Positions 1 to 6,297 of a DNA stretch of 6,772 nt are shown in pieces. The DNA is taken from positions 1 through 6,772 of the forward strand of contig JBEPXC010000202.1 of NCBI GenBank assembly GCA_041642035.1, in the 5' to 3' direction. The first letter of the stretch is position 1; every line of letters starts with the position of its first letter. Both the position numbers and the translations under genes were made by a program. This stretch comes from SKVR01 sp041642035 (GTDB lineage: Bacteria; Bacteroidota; Bacteroidia; Bacteroidales; UBA7960). Under the pieces are notes generated by a model that was not told where the DNA came from, made no database searches, and saw only the letters and a list, made by a program, of their open reading frames with translations.

Positions 1-2
1 CT

Positions 3-971
3 TTTTTAAAAGTAAAGGAAGAAGAAGGAAGCAGGGGAGCAAAGAATATGTTGGCATTGAAAGCGAATATTGATAAACCTTTATCGGCTATATTGTCTTT
101 AAACACCGTTGCGCATACCGTTGGTGCAGCAGGTGTTGGAGCTCAGGCTACGATTGTTTTCGGGGACGAATATTTTGGCCTTGTTTCAGCAATTCTTACT
201 ATCCTCATTTTAGTAATCACTGAAATAATTCCCAAAACTATTGGTGCCAGGTATTGGAGAAATCTAGCCATTTTTTCCGGCCAAATGATTAGATTAATGA
301 TCATAATAACTTATCCCCTGGTAGTTATTTCATCAGTCATTACAAAAGCTATCTCCCGCCATGCTATTGAACATACCACGAGCCGTGAAGAGATTTCTGC
401 CCTGGCTAATATTGGCGCACTGGAGGGCATTTTTGGAGAGAAGGAGAACAAAATTATTCAGAATCTTATACGACTTAAAAAGGTAAAAGTAACCGAGGTG
501 ATGACCCCAAGAGTGGTGGTATCTTTGGCCGATGAGCAGATGACATTAAGCGACTTTTTAATGAACAAGGATTTGTTGCGCTTTTCACGCATACCCGTAT
601 ATTCCGAAAATGAAGAAAATATTACAGGATATGTTTTAAGACAAACCGTATTTGAAAAGCTGGCTGAGAATATCGATGGACTTACTCTGACATCTATAAA
701 ACGAGAAATGGTGTTCATCCATACCAATCAGCCCATTTTTACCATCTGGGAACAATTGCTGGAGAAAAAGGAACATATTGCTGCCGTCATTGATGAATAT
801 GGTGGCCTGGATGGAATAGTCACCATGGAAGATATTATAGAAACACTCCTGGGCTTTGAAATAGTAGATGAAAAAGATACCATAACCGACATGCAGCAAT
901 ATGCCCGTGAGAGATGGAAAATGAGACAGAACAAATATAAGCTGATGGATTCTATACCCAGGAATAAATAA
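3..971 (+). CDS. CNNM/DUF21 and CBS-domain membrane protein (CorC/HlyC-like), 5'-truncated by the window edge
   Basis: Integral inner-membrane protein of the CNNM (DUF21) family, whose members are linked to magnesium/cobalt efflux or homeostasis; the substrate here is inferred. The frame is open to the left edge, so the ATG at 48 is probably internal and the first membrane helix lies outside the window. Numbering from that ATG, residues 11-35 carry the family's conserved AHTVGAAGVGAQA stretch, and 43-70 form a hydrophobic helix ending in TEIIPKTIGA, a DUF21 hallmark. A second hydrophobic segment covers about 80-102. Two CBS modules follow: about 146-205 (opening VTEVMTPR) and about 215-272 (with IDEYGGLDGIVTMEDI). 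These are known to bind adenine nucleotides and regulate. The protein ends about 35 residues later, so it lacks the C-terminal CorC_HlyC domain found in CorC or GldE. It converges with the epimerase gene. Confidence 0.9.
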   Translation, partial: FLKVKEEEGSRGAKNMLALKANIDKPLSAILSLNTVAHTVGAAGVGAQATIVFGDEYFGLVSAILTILILVITEIIPKTIGARYWRNLAIFSGQMIRLMIIITYPLVVISSVITKAISRHAIEHTTSREEISALANIGALEGIFGEKENKIIQNLIRLKKVKVTEVMTPRVVVSLADEQMTLSDFLMNKDLLRFSRIPVYSENEENITGYVLRQTVFEKLAENIDGLTLTSIKREMVFIHTNQPIFTIWEQLLEKKEHIAAVIDEYGGLDGIVTMEDIIETLLGFEIVDEKDTITDMQQYARERWKMRQNKYKLMDSIPRNK

Positions 972-1016
972 AGAACGAATAACTTCTCTACCTTTCAGCT
1001 ATGAGCTTCAAACTTC

Positions 1017-1059
1017 CAGCTTTTTTAGGATCCACTCACTCGCCCAAAAAGCTGTTTTT
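1017..1059 (+). terminator. weak intrinsic terminator candidate after the CNNM gene
   Basis: A perfect 9-bp inverted repeat (CAGCTTTTT at 1017-1025, AAAAAGCTG at 1046-1054) is followed by five T residues at 1055-1059. It lies between the convergent CNNM and epimerase genes. The stem is mostly A-T and the loop is 20 nt, so it is a weak candidate. No T tract follows it on the minus strand, so it would act mainly on plus-strand transcripts. Confidence 0.35.
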
Positions 1060-1069
1060 ACAGAAGAAT

Positions 1070-2191
1070 CTATCGGTCTAAGAATGTTTTTATATACCGG
1101 ACAATTTTAAAGGCAGCCTTACCATCTCCATATAAACCCTGAGAAAAAGAGGCCTTTTGATTGGTGAAGAATGAATAGGCTTCCATGATTTTTTCTTTGC
1201 TGGCACCTGCCAGACGATTAACCCCTTCTCGCGTAAGTTCGGTCCATTCTGTTTCCTCCCGTAGTGTAATACAAGGTTTGCTAAAGAAATAAGCCTCTTT
1301 TTGCAGGCCACCCGAATCGGTCATGACCATCTGGCAATTCTTCAGTAGGTAGATCATCTGTAGGTACCCTATAGGTGGGATAATAGTAATATTTTCAGCA
1401 TTTCTGTTCATGCCTGTTCTCTCTAGTATGTTTCGTGTTCTCGGATGCAAAGGTAATACTACAGGTGAGTTCCGGGCAATTTCCTTCAGGGCGGAGAAGA
1501 TGTTTTCCAAACGCACAGTATCATCGGTATTCTCTGCACGGTGCAGCGTAGAGAGGATAAATGTTTGGGGAAGTTCGAATGATGGTTTTTGTGCCCGGGG
1601 AGCATAGTACATAGCTGCATCATACATCACATCACCGGTGGCCACAACATCACAGTCAAAGGTATCGAATCCTTCTTTCCTGAGGTTGTTTACAGCATCT
1701 GCAGTAGGACAGAAAAGCAGTCGGCTGATGCGGTCGGTAAGAATACGGTTGAGTTCTTCGGGCATCTGCATATTAAAAGAACGAAGTCCGGCTTCTACAT
1801 GAGCCACGGGAATATGCAACTTGGCTGCTGCCAATGCTCCGGCCAGAGTAGAATTGGTGTCGCCATATACCATTAAAAAATCCGGTTTTACTTTTAAAAG
1901 CAACTCCTCTATACTTTCCAGCATTCGTCCTGTCATAGCTCCATGGCCCAGGCTGTGAACATCAAGGTTATATGCCGGAAGGGGGATGTTTAGCTCATCA
2001 AAGAATATTTTGCTCATATTCTCATCAAAATGCTGCCCGGTATGAACAATGATTTCTTCAAGTTCATCCAGGGATGCAATAGCCCGGCTTACAGCTGCCG
2101 CTTTGATAAATTGCGGACGGGCCCCAATAACAGTAATAATTTTTTTTGCCATCAGCTGGATTTGGTTAATGCTGCTGCTTTTGTTGTCCAT
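1070..2191 (-). CDS. wecB: UDP-N-acetylglucosamine 2-epimerase (non-hydrolysing)
   Basis: Cytoplasmic enzyme interconverting UDP-GlcNAc and UDP-ManNAc, the first step toward ManNAc/ManNAcA sugars for surface polysaccharide. At 373 residues it is the usual size and shows the full GT-B epimerase signature: GARPQFIK (23-30), VHTGQH (49-54), YGDTNST (109-115, Asp111), HVEAGLRS (131-138, Glu133), PEELNR (144-149), TLHRAEN (215-221, His217), PLHPRT (247-252), DSGGLQKEA (292-300) and REETEWTE (311-318). Asp111, Glu133 and His217 correspond to catalytic residues of the E. coli enzyme. The start is uncertain: the ATG at 2189-2191 has an A-rich leader, while an internal ATG at 2150-2152 gives MAKKIITVIGARPQ, the point where homologues usually begin, leaving a non-conserved 13-residue extension. 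No wecC-like dehydrogenase or glycosyltransferase is adjacent, so the polysaccharide it serves is not shown. Confidence 0.95.
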   Translation of the reverse strand: MDNKSSSINQIQLMAKKIITVIGARPQFIKAAAVSRAIASLDELEEIIVHTGQHFDENMSKIFFDELNIPLPAYNLDVHSLGHGAMTGRMLESIEELLLKVKPDFLMVYGDTNSTLAGALAAAKLHIPVAHVEAGLRSFNMQMPEELNRILTDRISRLLFCPTADAVNNLRKEGFDTFDCDVVATGDVMYDAAMYYAPRAQKPSFELPQTFILSTLHRAENTDDTVRLENIFSALKEIARNSPVVLPLHPRTRNILERTGMNRNAENITIIPPIGYLQMIYLLKNCQMVMTDSGGLQKEAYFFSKPCITLREETEWTELTREGVNRLAGASKEKIMEAYSFFTNQKASFSQGLYGDGKAAFKIVRYIKTFLDR

Positions 2192-2243
2192 ACGTTTTTG
2201 TTCTTTTTCAATTTACTAGGCAGTAGCTAAATGTAAGACGATG

Positions 2244-2251
2244 CAAATTTA
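2244..2251 (-). promoter_or_regulatory. -7 promoter element candidate for wecB
   Basis: Read on the minus strand this is TAAATTTG, a perfect match to the Bacteroidota -7 element TAnnTTTG, about 53 bp upstream of the epimerase ATG at 2191. I see no good TTG/TTTG -33 element at 17-23 bp spacing, so the call rests on the -7 element and its position. Confidence 0.4.
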
Positions 2252-2359
2252 ACTCTTTTCCCTACTTCTCATGCATTATAAAGGGTGAAGATTACCCGCA
2301 AAATCTTTTAAAGAATTATTACTTCACTGAAAAAGGTGATATTTATACCCTCAGGATAG

Positions 2360-2389
2360 TTGTTAATATAAGTTTTACCTGTAATTTTA
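2360..2389 (+). promoter_or_regulatory. promoter candidate for aroK
   Basis: TTG at 2360-2362 is followed after 19 bp by TAATTTTA at 2382-2389, which differs from the Bacteroidota -7 consensus TAnnTTTG only in its last base. It lies about 58 bp upstream of the preferred aroK start. An overlapping alternative, TAAGTTTT at 2369-2376, also has one mismatch but poorer spacing. The region is AT-rich, so chance matches are likely. Confidence 0.3.
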
Positions 2390-2447
2390 TGCAGGTTAAA
2401 ATAATAGCTTGCATCAGCAAAGCCTACTTTATGTATTTTTTATGGGT

Positions 2448-2957
2448 ATGATAATTTTTCTGATCGGATTTATGGGCAGTGGCAAATCTACCCTTGGCAA
2501 AAGACTTGCAAGAAGAATAGATTTTGAATTTCGGGATATGGATCATTGCATTGAACAAGAGCTTAAAATGACCATACCCGAAATCTTTTCCACCAAAGGA
2601 GAGGCTTATTTTCGTTCATTGGAAACCAGCTTTATCAATACCCTTGACCCGGAGAAAAACCAAGTCATCGCTACCGGAGGAGGAGCCCCCTGTTTTGGAC
2701 AGAATATGTACTTGATGAACGAGAAGGGAGTCACCGTATATCTCAGGCTAAGTCCGGCCAGCCTTGCCGGACGACTGTTGAAAGCCCGTAATGTCAGGCC
2801 ACTGATTACAACAATACCACCAGAAGAGCTGATTAAATATATCGAAAGAAAACTCCCTGAAAGAGAAGTCTTCTATAACAAAGCCCGTTGCATAATAAAA
2901 GGAGAAAATGTTAAATCTGCTCATGTGGTATCTTTGGTTTTTGGTAAAGAGGAATAA
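2448..2957 (+). CDS. aroK: shikimate kinase
   Basis: Cytoplasmic ATP-dependent 3-phosphorylation of shikimate, the fifth step of the chorismate pathway. From the ATG at 2448 the protein has 169 residues, normal for the family, and every landmark is present. The P-loop is GFMGSGKST (7-15). Asp30/Asp32 lie in the FRDMD shikimate-binding segment, with Arg56 in AYFRSLE, the GGG motif at 77-79, the LID arginine Arg117 in NVRPLI, and Arg139 in LPEREVFY. The start is ambiguous: an in-frame ATG at 2442 would add two residues, and an in-frame TTG at 2409 would add 13. I prefer 2448 because MIIFLIGFMGSGKS matches how homologues begin. No Shine-Dalgarno site is visible for any choice. No other aro gene is adjacent. 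The gene stands alone, divergent from wecB. Confidence 0.95.
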   Translation: MIIFLIGFMGSGKSTLGKRLARRIDFEFRDMDHCIEQELKMTIPEIFSTKGEAYFRSLETSFINTLDPEKNQVIATGGGAPCFGQNMYLMNEKGVTVYLRLSPASLAGRLLKARNVRPLITTIPPEELIKYIERKLPEREVFYNKARCIIKGENVKSAHVVSLVFGKEE

Positions 2958-3175
2958 GATTGAATTATTCCTGCACAGATCAAGCCCTATCCATACATAA
3001 AACGCTCTTTTAAAGTACTTAGTCCGGTCAAGCCCGGCCAACACATCAGTGAGGATCAGCGAAAGTCTGGAGTTGTTGAAAAACAAAGATTTAAGCAACT
3101 ATGCACCCTTAATTAACCCTAATCATTGAAAACAATCGTACTAATATCCCATCGTCTATAAACTAAAATATTCAC
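2958..3175. other. intergenic gap, no supported gene
   Basis: About 220 bp between aroK and the nucleotidase gene. Two overlapping plus-strand frames stay open for 40-50 codons (about 2964-3113 and 3001-3129), but neither has an ATG. The second, downstream of a GTG at 3049, reads plausibly as protein (VRISESLELLKNKDL). These could be the remnant of a gene or chance. I see no strong terminator and no clear TAnnTTTG promoter here. The leader just before the nucleotidase ATG is A-rich, as is common in this phylum. Confidence 0.4.
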
Positions 3176-4936
3176 ATGAAAACTTCCATTTATTTTAGCA
3201 CCATCATTCTTTCTCTGTTACTTGTTTTCTCTTCATGCCAGAGCCGGCCCGAAGAAGTGAAGGTTAAAGTTATCACAACAACCGATTTACACGCTGTGAT
3301 TTTTCCTCACGATTATATCCGAGACACAATTCTATATGCCGGAATGGCTTATCTGAAATCGTATGTTGATGAGCAGCGGGCGGTTGATGGTCAACATGTA
3401 TTGTTGTTTGACAATGGTGACTTATTGCAGGGCCAACCTACAGGTTATTATTATAATTTCGTAGCCGACAGGCCACAAAATCTATTCGCAGATGTGCTCA
3501 ATTATCTTGAGTTTGATGCTGCCTCTGTTGGAAATCATGATATTGAAACCGGGCCTATGGTATACAATAATTTAAAGGATGAGTTTGATTTTCCCTGGTT
3601 GGCGGCCAATGTTATTGATGTAGAAACTGATCAGCCTTATTTTACGCCCTATACCATCATCGAAAAGCAAGGAGTGAAAATTGCGGTATTAGGTCTTGTC
3701 ACCTCTTCTGTACCTGATTGGCTTCCGTATAAGTTGTGGGAAGGTATGGAATTCAGAGATCTGGAAGAAACAGCTTCCTATTGGATGAATTATATTCAGG
3801 AGAATGAACAGCCGCATGCCGTGATAGGCCTCTTTCATAGTGGTGGAGGTGAAGATACCGGTTATAATGCCGAATCCTCTGAGAACGCCGCTGTGAGGGT
3901 GGCTAAAAACATACCTGGTTTCGATGTTATTTTTACCGGTCACGACCACAGGGTTAGAAATAACGTTTTTAAAAATACCCAGGATAAAGAAGTACTTATG
4001 ATTGCCGGTCACTCTCACGGGCGCTCAGTGGCTTCCGTTGATATCGTATTTAACTGGACTGACGACAAAGAATATGTCTTAACATCCAAAGCAGGCGATA
4101 TTGTATCACTCGATACTTATGAAGCTGACCCGGAATTTCTCAACAGATATGCCGATGAAATGCAACAGGTCGAAGATTTTGTTAGCCAACCCCTAGGTAA
4201 ACTGGAGAAGGATTTGCATTCTATAGAGTCTTTCAAAGGCAATGCTGCTTTTGTTGATTTTATTCACCTGGTGCAACTCGAACTTACCCAGGCGGAGGTT
4301 TCCCTGGCTGCACCGCTCTCCTATGATGCTACACTCAAAGCCGGAGAGCTGAGCATGCGTGATATGTTCCGTTTGTATCCCTATGAAAATTATCTGTACG
4401 TGATGAAGCTCACAGGTGAGGAAGTCCGCAATACCCTCGAATATTCCTACGGTTTATGGTTTAATACCATGGAAAATGCCGACGATCATATTTTCAACCT
4501 GCGCAAAGATGATCAGGGTAATGTTGCCCTGAGCGAGGAGGGTAGGGCCCGGTTTGCCAATGCCTATTTTAATTTTGATTCAGCTGCGGGAATCGATTAT
4601 ATCGTTGATGTCAGCAAGCCAATAGGTAGCCGCGTTGCCATATCCCAAATGTCATCCGGAGAACCCTTTTATAGTGATTCGATATACCCCGTGGCTGTTA
4701 ACTCTTATAGGGGTAGCGGCGGTGGTGGTCACCTTACCCAGGGTGCAGGCATCGATCATAACGCCCTTGAAGAAAGGATTGCAGAAGTTACTGAGCAGGA
4801 TTTAAGAAGCCATATGGCAGCTCTTATTCAGGAAAAGAAGGTGCTGAATCCTGAAGCAGGAAACAACTGGACTATAGTTCCCCAAGCCTGGGCAGGGAAA
4901 GCATTGGAAAGAGATTTCAAACTGCTTTTTCCCTGA
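3176..4936 (+). CDS. UshA/CpdB-family 5'-nucleotidase or cyclic phosphodiesterase, lipoprotein
   Basis: Secreted dinuclear-metal phosphoesterase that likely dephosphorylates extracytoplasmic nucleotides (or 2',3'-cyclic nucleotides) for salvage. Residues 1-21 form a lipoprotein signal: Lys2, a hydrophobic core, then VFSSC with lipidated Cys21. The calcineurin-like metal-binding motifs follow in order: TDLH (36-39), DNGD (79-82), GNHDIE (119-124), His221 in LFHSGGGED, GHDH (255-258) and GHSHG (278-282). The C-terminal 5'-nucleotidase domain starts near 340 and includes LYPYENYLYVMKLTGEEV (400-417), YNFD-like YFNFD (464-468), GIDYIVDVSKPIGSRV (472-487), NSYRGSGGGG (509-518) and NNW (563-565). 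GHDH in place of UshA's GHSQ, and the NSYR-glycine run, lean toward CpdB or generic family members over true UshA; the substrate stays open. Length (586) fits a complete two-domain protein. It appears to be a single-gene unit. Confidence 0.92.
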   Translation: MKTSIYFSTIILSLLLVFSSCQSRPEEVKVKVITTTDLHAVIFPHDYIRDTILYAGMAYLKSYVDEQRAVDGQHVLLFDNGDLLQGQPTGYYYNFVADRPQNLFADVLNYLEFDAASVGNHDIETGPMVYNNLKDEFDFPWLAANVIDVETDQPYFTPYTIIEKQGVKIAVLGLVTSSVPDWLPYKLWEGMEFRDLEETASYWMNYIQENEQPHAVIGLFHSGGGEDTGYNAESSENAAVRVAKNIPGFDVIFTGHDHRVRNNVFKNTQDKEVLMIAGHSHGRSVASVDIVFNWTDDKEYVLTSKAGDIVSLDTYEADPEFLNRYADEMQQVEDFVSQPLGKLEKDLHSIESFKGNAAFVDFIHLVQLELTQAEVSLAAPLSYDATLKAGELSMRDMFRLYPYENYLYVMKLTGEEVRNTLEYSYGLWFNTMENADDHIFNLRKDDQGNVALSEEGRARFANAYFNFDSAAGIDYIVDVSKPIGSRVAISQMSSGEPFYSDSIYPVAVNSYRGSGGGGHLTQGAGIDHNALEERIAEVTEQDLRSHMAALIQEKKVLNPEAGNNWTIVPQAWAGKALERDFKLLFP

Positions 4937-5020
4937 AAGAACGTTGAAATAGTAGCTTAAAACAAAACGTAGCGGATGCACTTTGCTGTGTCCCCCCTCA
5001 TTTTATGTGCTCAACATTTA

Positions 5021-5051
5021 TTGTGTGCACAAAAAAAGATTCTTAAATTTG
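5021..5051 (+). promoter_or_regulatory. strong promoter-like sequence directed into the gap before pyrD
   Basis: TTG at 5021-5023 and TAAATTTG at 5044-5051 are separated by 20 bp. Together they closely match the Bacteroidota -33/-7 consensus, with a perfect TAnnTTTG element. Transcription would start near 5058, giving a short leader to the ATG at 5090. No intact plus-strand gene follows, so it may be the orphan promoter of a lost gene or may drive a short RNA. The palindrome TGTGCACA (5024-5031) sits in the spacer. Confidence 0.45.
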
Positions 5052-5089
5052 GCAGGATACTCACCCTCACCAAAGCCAATCAGTAAAAA

Positions 5090-5155
5090 ATGGGACAGAC
5101 GATTAAAGTAGAAAGGACCTTGACTACTGAGCTTAAAAAAAAATGGATCGGATAA
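5090..5155 (+). pseudogene. 21-codon reading frame, possible 5' remnant of an SRPBCC/AHSA1-type gene
   Basis: An ATG at 5090 opens a 21-residue frame, MGQTIKVERTL then TTELKKKWIG, ending at TAA 5153-5155. A promoter-like sequence lies upstream at a suitable distance, and an A-rich stretch directly precedes the ATG. From memory, the start resembles AHSA1/SRPBCC proteins, which often begin with IxVERT, four to six residues, then KVW. The stop falls inside the pyrD terminator hairpin, and nothing recognisable continues beyond it. It could be the surviving start of a gene cut away next to pyrD, a tiny peptide gene, or chance. The similarity is unaided recall over 17 residues and therefore weak. 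Confidence 0.3.
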
Positions 5156-5174
5156 TCTGTATTATCCGATCCAT
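5135..5174 (-). terminator. intrinsic terminator of pyrD
   Basis: A perfect 14-bp inverted repeat (ATGGATCGGATAAT at 5143-5156, its complement at 5161-5174) has a 4-nt loop (CTGT). On the minus strand it is followed directly by a T tract, seen as A residues at 5135-5143. It begins 20 bp past the pyrD stop codon. On the plus strand no T run follows, so it terminates only minus-strand transcription. This is the clearest regulatory structure in the window. Confidence 0.9.
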
Positions 5175-5194
5175 ATAGACTCTATCAAATGGAA

Positions 5195-6238
5195 TCAATT
5201 CCTTTTAAGGGCTTCAGCAATCCTTTTGTTTATTTTCTTCACTAGTCCAGGGCCCTCGTAAATAAAACCGGTATAAATCTGAACCAGACTGGCACCCGCC
5301 TTGATCTTTTCAAGAGCATCTTCGGGGCTCATGATGCCTCCTACTCCTATAATAGGTATTTTACCTTCAGTTTTGTCATAAAGGTATTTAATGGTTTGCG
5401 TCGATCTGTCTTTGAGTGGTTTTCCACTGAGCCCCCCTCTTCCGATCTTTTCAATAGAAGTAGAATCGGTAAACAGACCATCACGTGTTGTAGTGGTGTT
5501 GGTGGCAATTATGCCTTCTACTCTGGTTGTTTCTACTACATGAATGATGTCATCAAGTAGAGCCGGTGATAAATCAGGAGCAATTTTCAGAAGTATGGGT
5601 TTCCTTTTTGGCTTTAGTAAGCTGGCTGCGTTTATTTTATCCAGAATTTTTATCAGTTCAGTCTTGTCCTGCAGTTTATCAAGCCCCTCAACATTGGGGC
5701 AACTGACGTTTACCACAAAATAATCGACCCAGTCGTAGAGCTTATTAAAGCAAACCAGGTAATCGTCAATGGCATTATCGTTTGGGGTAAGGGTATTTTT
5801 ACCGATATTGCCTCCAATGATTACATTGGGTTTCTCCTTTCTGATATTCTCCACGAAAGCATCAACACCAGGATTGTTAAAACCCATGCGGTTTACAAGA
5901 GCCTCATCCTTAGGTAAACGAAAAAGGCGCGGCTTGGTATTACCAGGTTGAGGCAAGGGGTTTACCGTACCTATTTCTATGTGACCAAAACCAAAGGCCG
6001 CAAGATGATTATACACATTTGCCTGCTTGTCGAATCCCGCTGCAAGGCCTACTCGATTAGGAAAACGAAGACCAAAAAGTTCTGTTTCCATGGCTGGATC
6101 TTCGTACCTGAAATGTTTACCCACCATAGCCCGTACACCGGGAATGGCAAAACCCCACTGAAGCATTTTTACTACCAGATGATGCACGGTTTCGGGTTGT
6201 AGACGAAACAGCAAGGGACGAACAATGAGTTTATACAT
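5195..6238 (-). CDS. pyrD: dihydroorotate dehydrogenase, class 2 (quinone-dependent)
   Basis: FMN flavoenzyme oxidising dihydroorotate to orotate, the fourth step of de novo pyrimidine synthesis, passing electrons to membrane quinone. The 347 residues, with an N-terminal helical segment MYKLIVRPLLFRLQPETVHH (1-20), are typical of membrane-associated class 2 enzymes. Conserved elements: GLAAGFDK (64-71), GTVNPLPQPGN (90-100), NRMGFNN (116-122), NIGKN (144-148), VNVSCPN (176-182), LLKIAPD (216-222), ATNTTTTR (245-252), GRGGLSGKPL (266-275), GVGGI (298-302) and YTGFIYEGP (322-330). The catalytic-base position is Cys180, whereas E. coli class 2 has serine; cysteine is usual in class 1. It ends in a strong terminator and lies 59 bp downstream of the DUF5606 gene on the same strand, so co-transcription is possible. 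The ATG at 6238 has no clear Shine-Dalgarno site. Confidence 0.96.
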   Translation of the reverse strand: MYKLIVRPLLFRLQPETVHHLVVKMLQWGFAIPGVRAMVGKHFRYEDPAMETELFGLRFPNRVGLAAGFDKQANVYNHLAAFGFGHIEIGTVNPLPQPGNTKPRLFRLPKDEALVNRMGFNNPGVDAFVENIRKEKPNVIIGGNIGKNTLTPNDNAIDDYLVCFNKLYDWVDYFVVNVSCPNVEGLDKLQDKTELIKILDKINAASLLKPKRKPILLKIAPDLSPALLDDIIHVVETTRVEGIIATNTTTTRDGLFTDSTSIEKIGRGGLSGKPLKDRSTQTIKYLYDKTEGKIPIIGVGGIMSPEDALEKIKAGASLVQIYTGFIYEGPGLVKKINKRIAEALKRN

Positions 6239-6297
6239 CAGACAGAATACATATTTTGTGCACAGGATATATCGGGAGCAATAAGACCTATTGAAAT

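Noticed and set aside
1004..1090. Minus-strand frame running past the wecB stop (SSVKTAFWASEWILKKLEV)
   Set aside because: Considered as a frameshifted wecB extension, but the epimerase already ends at the family's usual C terminus after RYIKTFLDR, and the frame has no start codon of its own. Treated as chance readthrough.
1589..1876. 95-residue plus-strand frame inside wecB
   Set aside because: Antisense to the conserved epimerase core; Cys/His/Gly-rich shadow translation with no gene context.
2283..2297. GGGT/ACCC mini-hairpin in the wecB-aroK gap
   Set aside because: Only four base pairs with a 7-nt loop and no T tract; too weak for a terminator or riboswitch.
2748..3098. 116-residue minus-strand frame overlapping the aroK 3' end
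   Set aside because: Most of it is antisense to conserved aroK sequence, its composition is rich in Phe, Ser and Asn without recognisable motifs, and it has no promoter.
3689..4018. 109-residue minus-strand frame inside the nucleotidase gene
   Set aside because: It lies fully antisense to conserved metal-site motifs and shows no family resemblance; a shadow frame.
5021..5032. TTGTG/CACAA inverted repeat followed by A residues, as a terminator for the nucleotidase gene
   Set aside because: The loop would be only 2 nt and the following run is A, not T, on the plus strand; better read as promoter spacer sequence.
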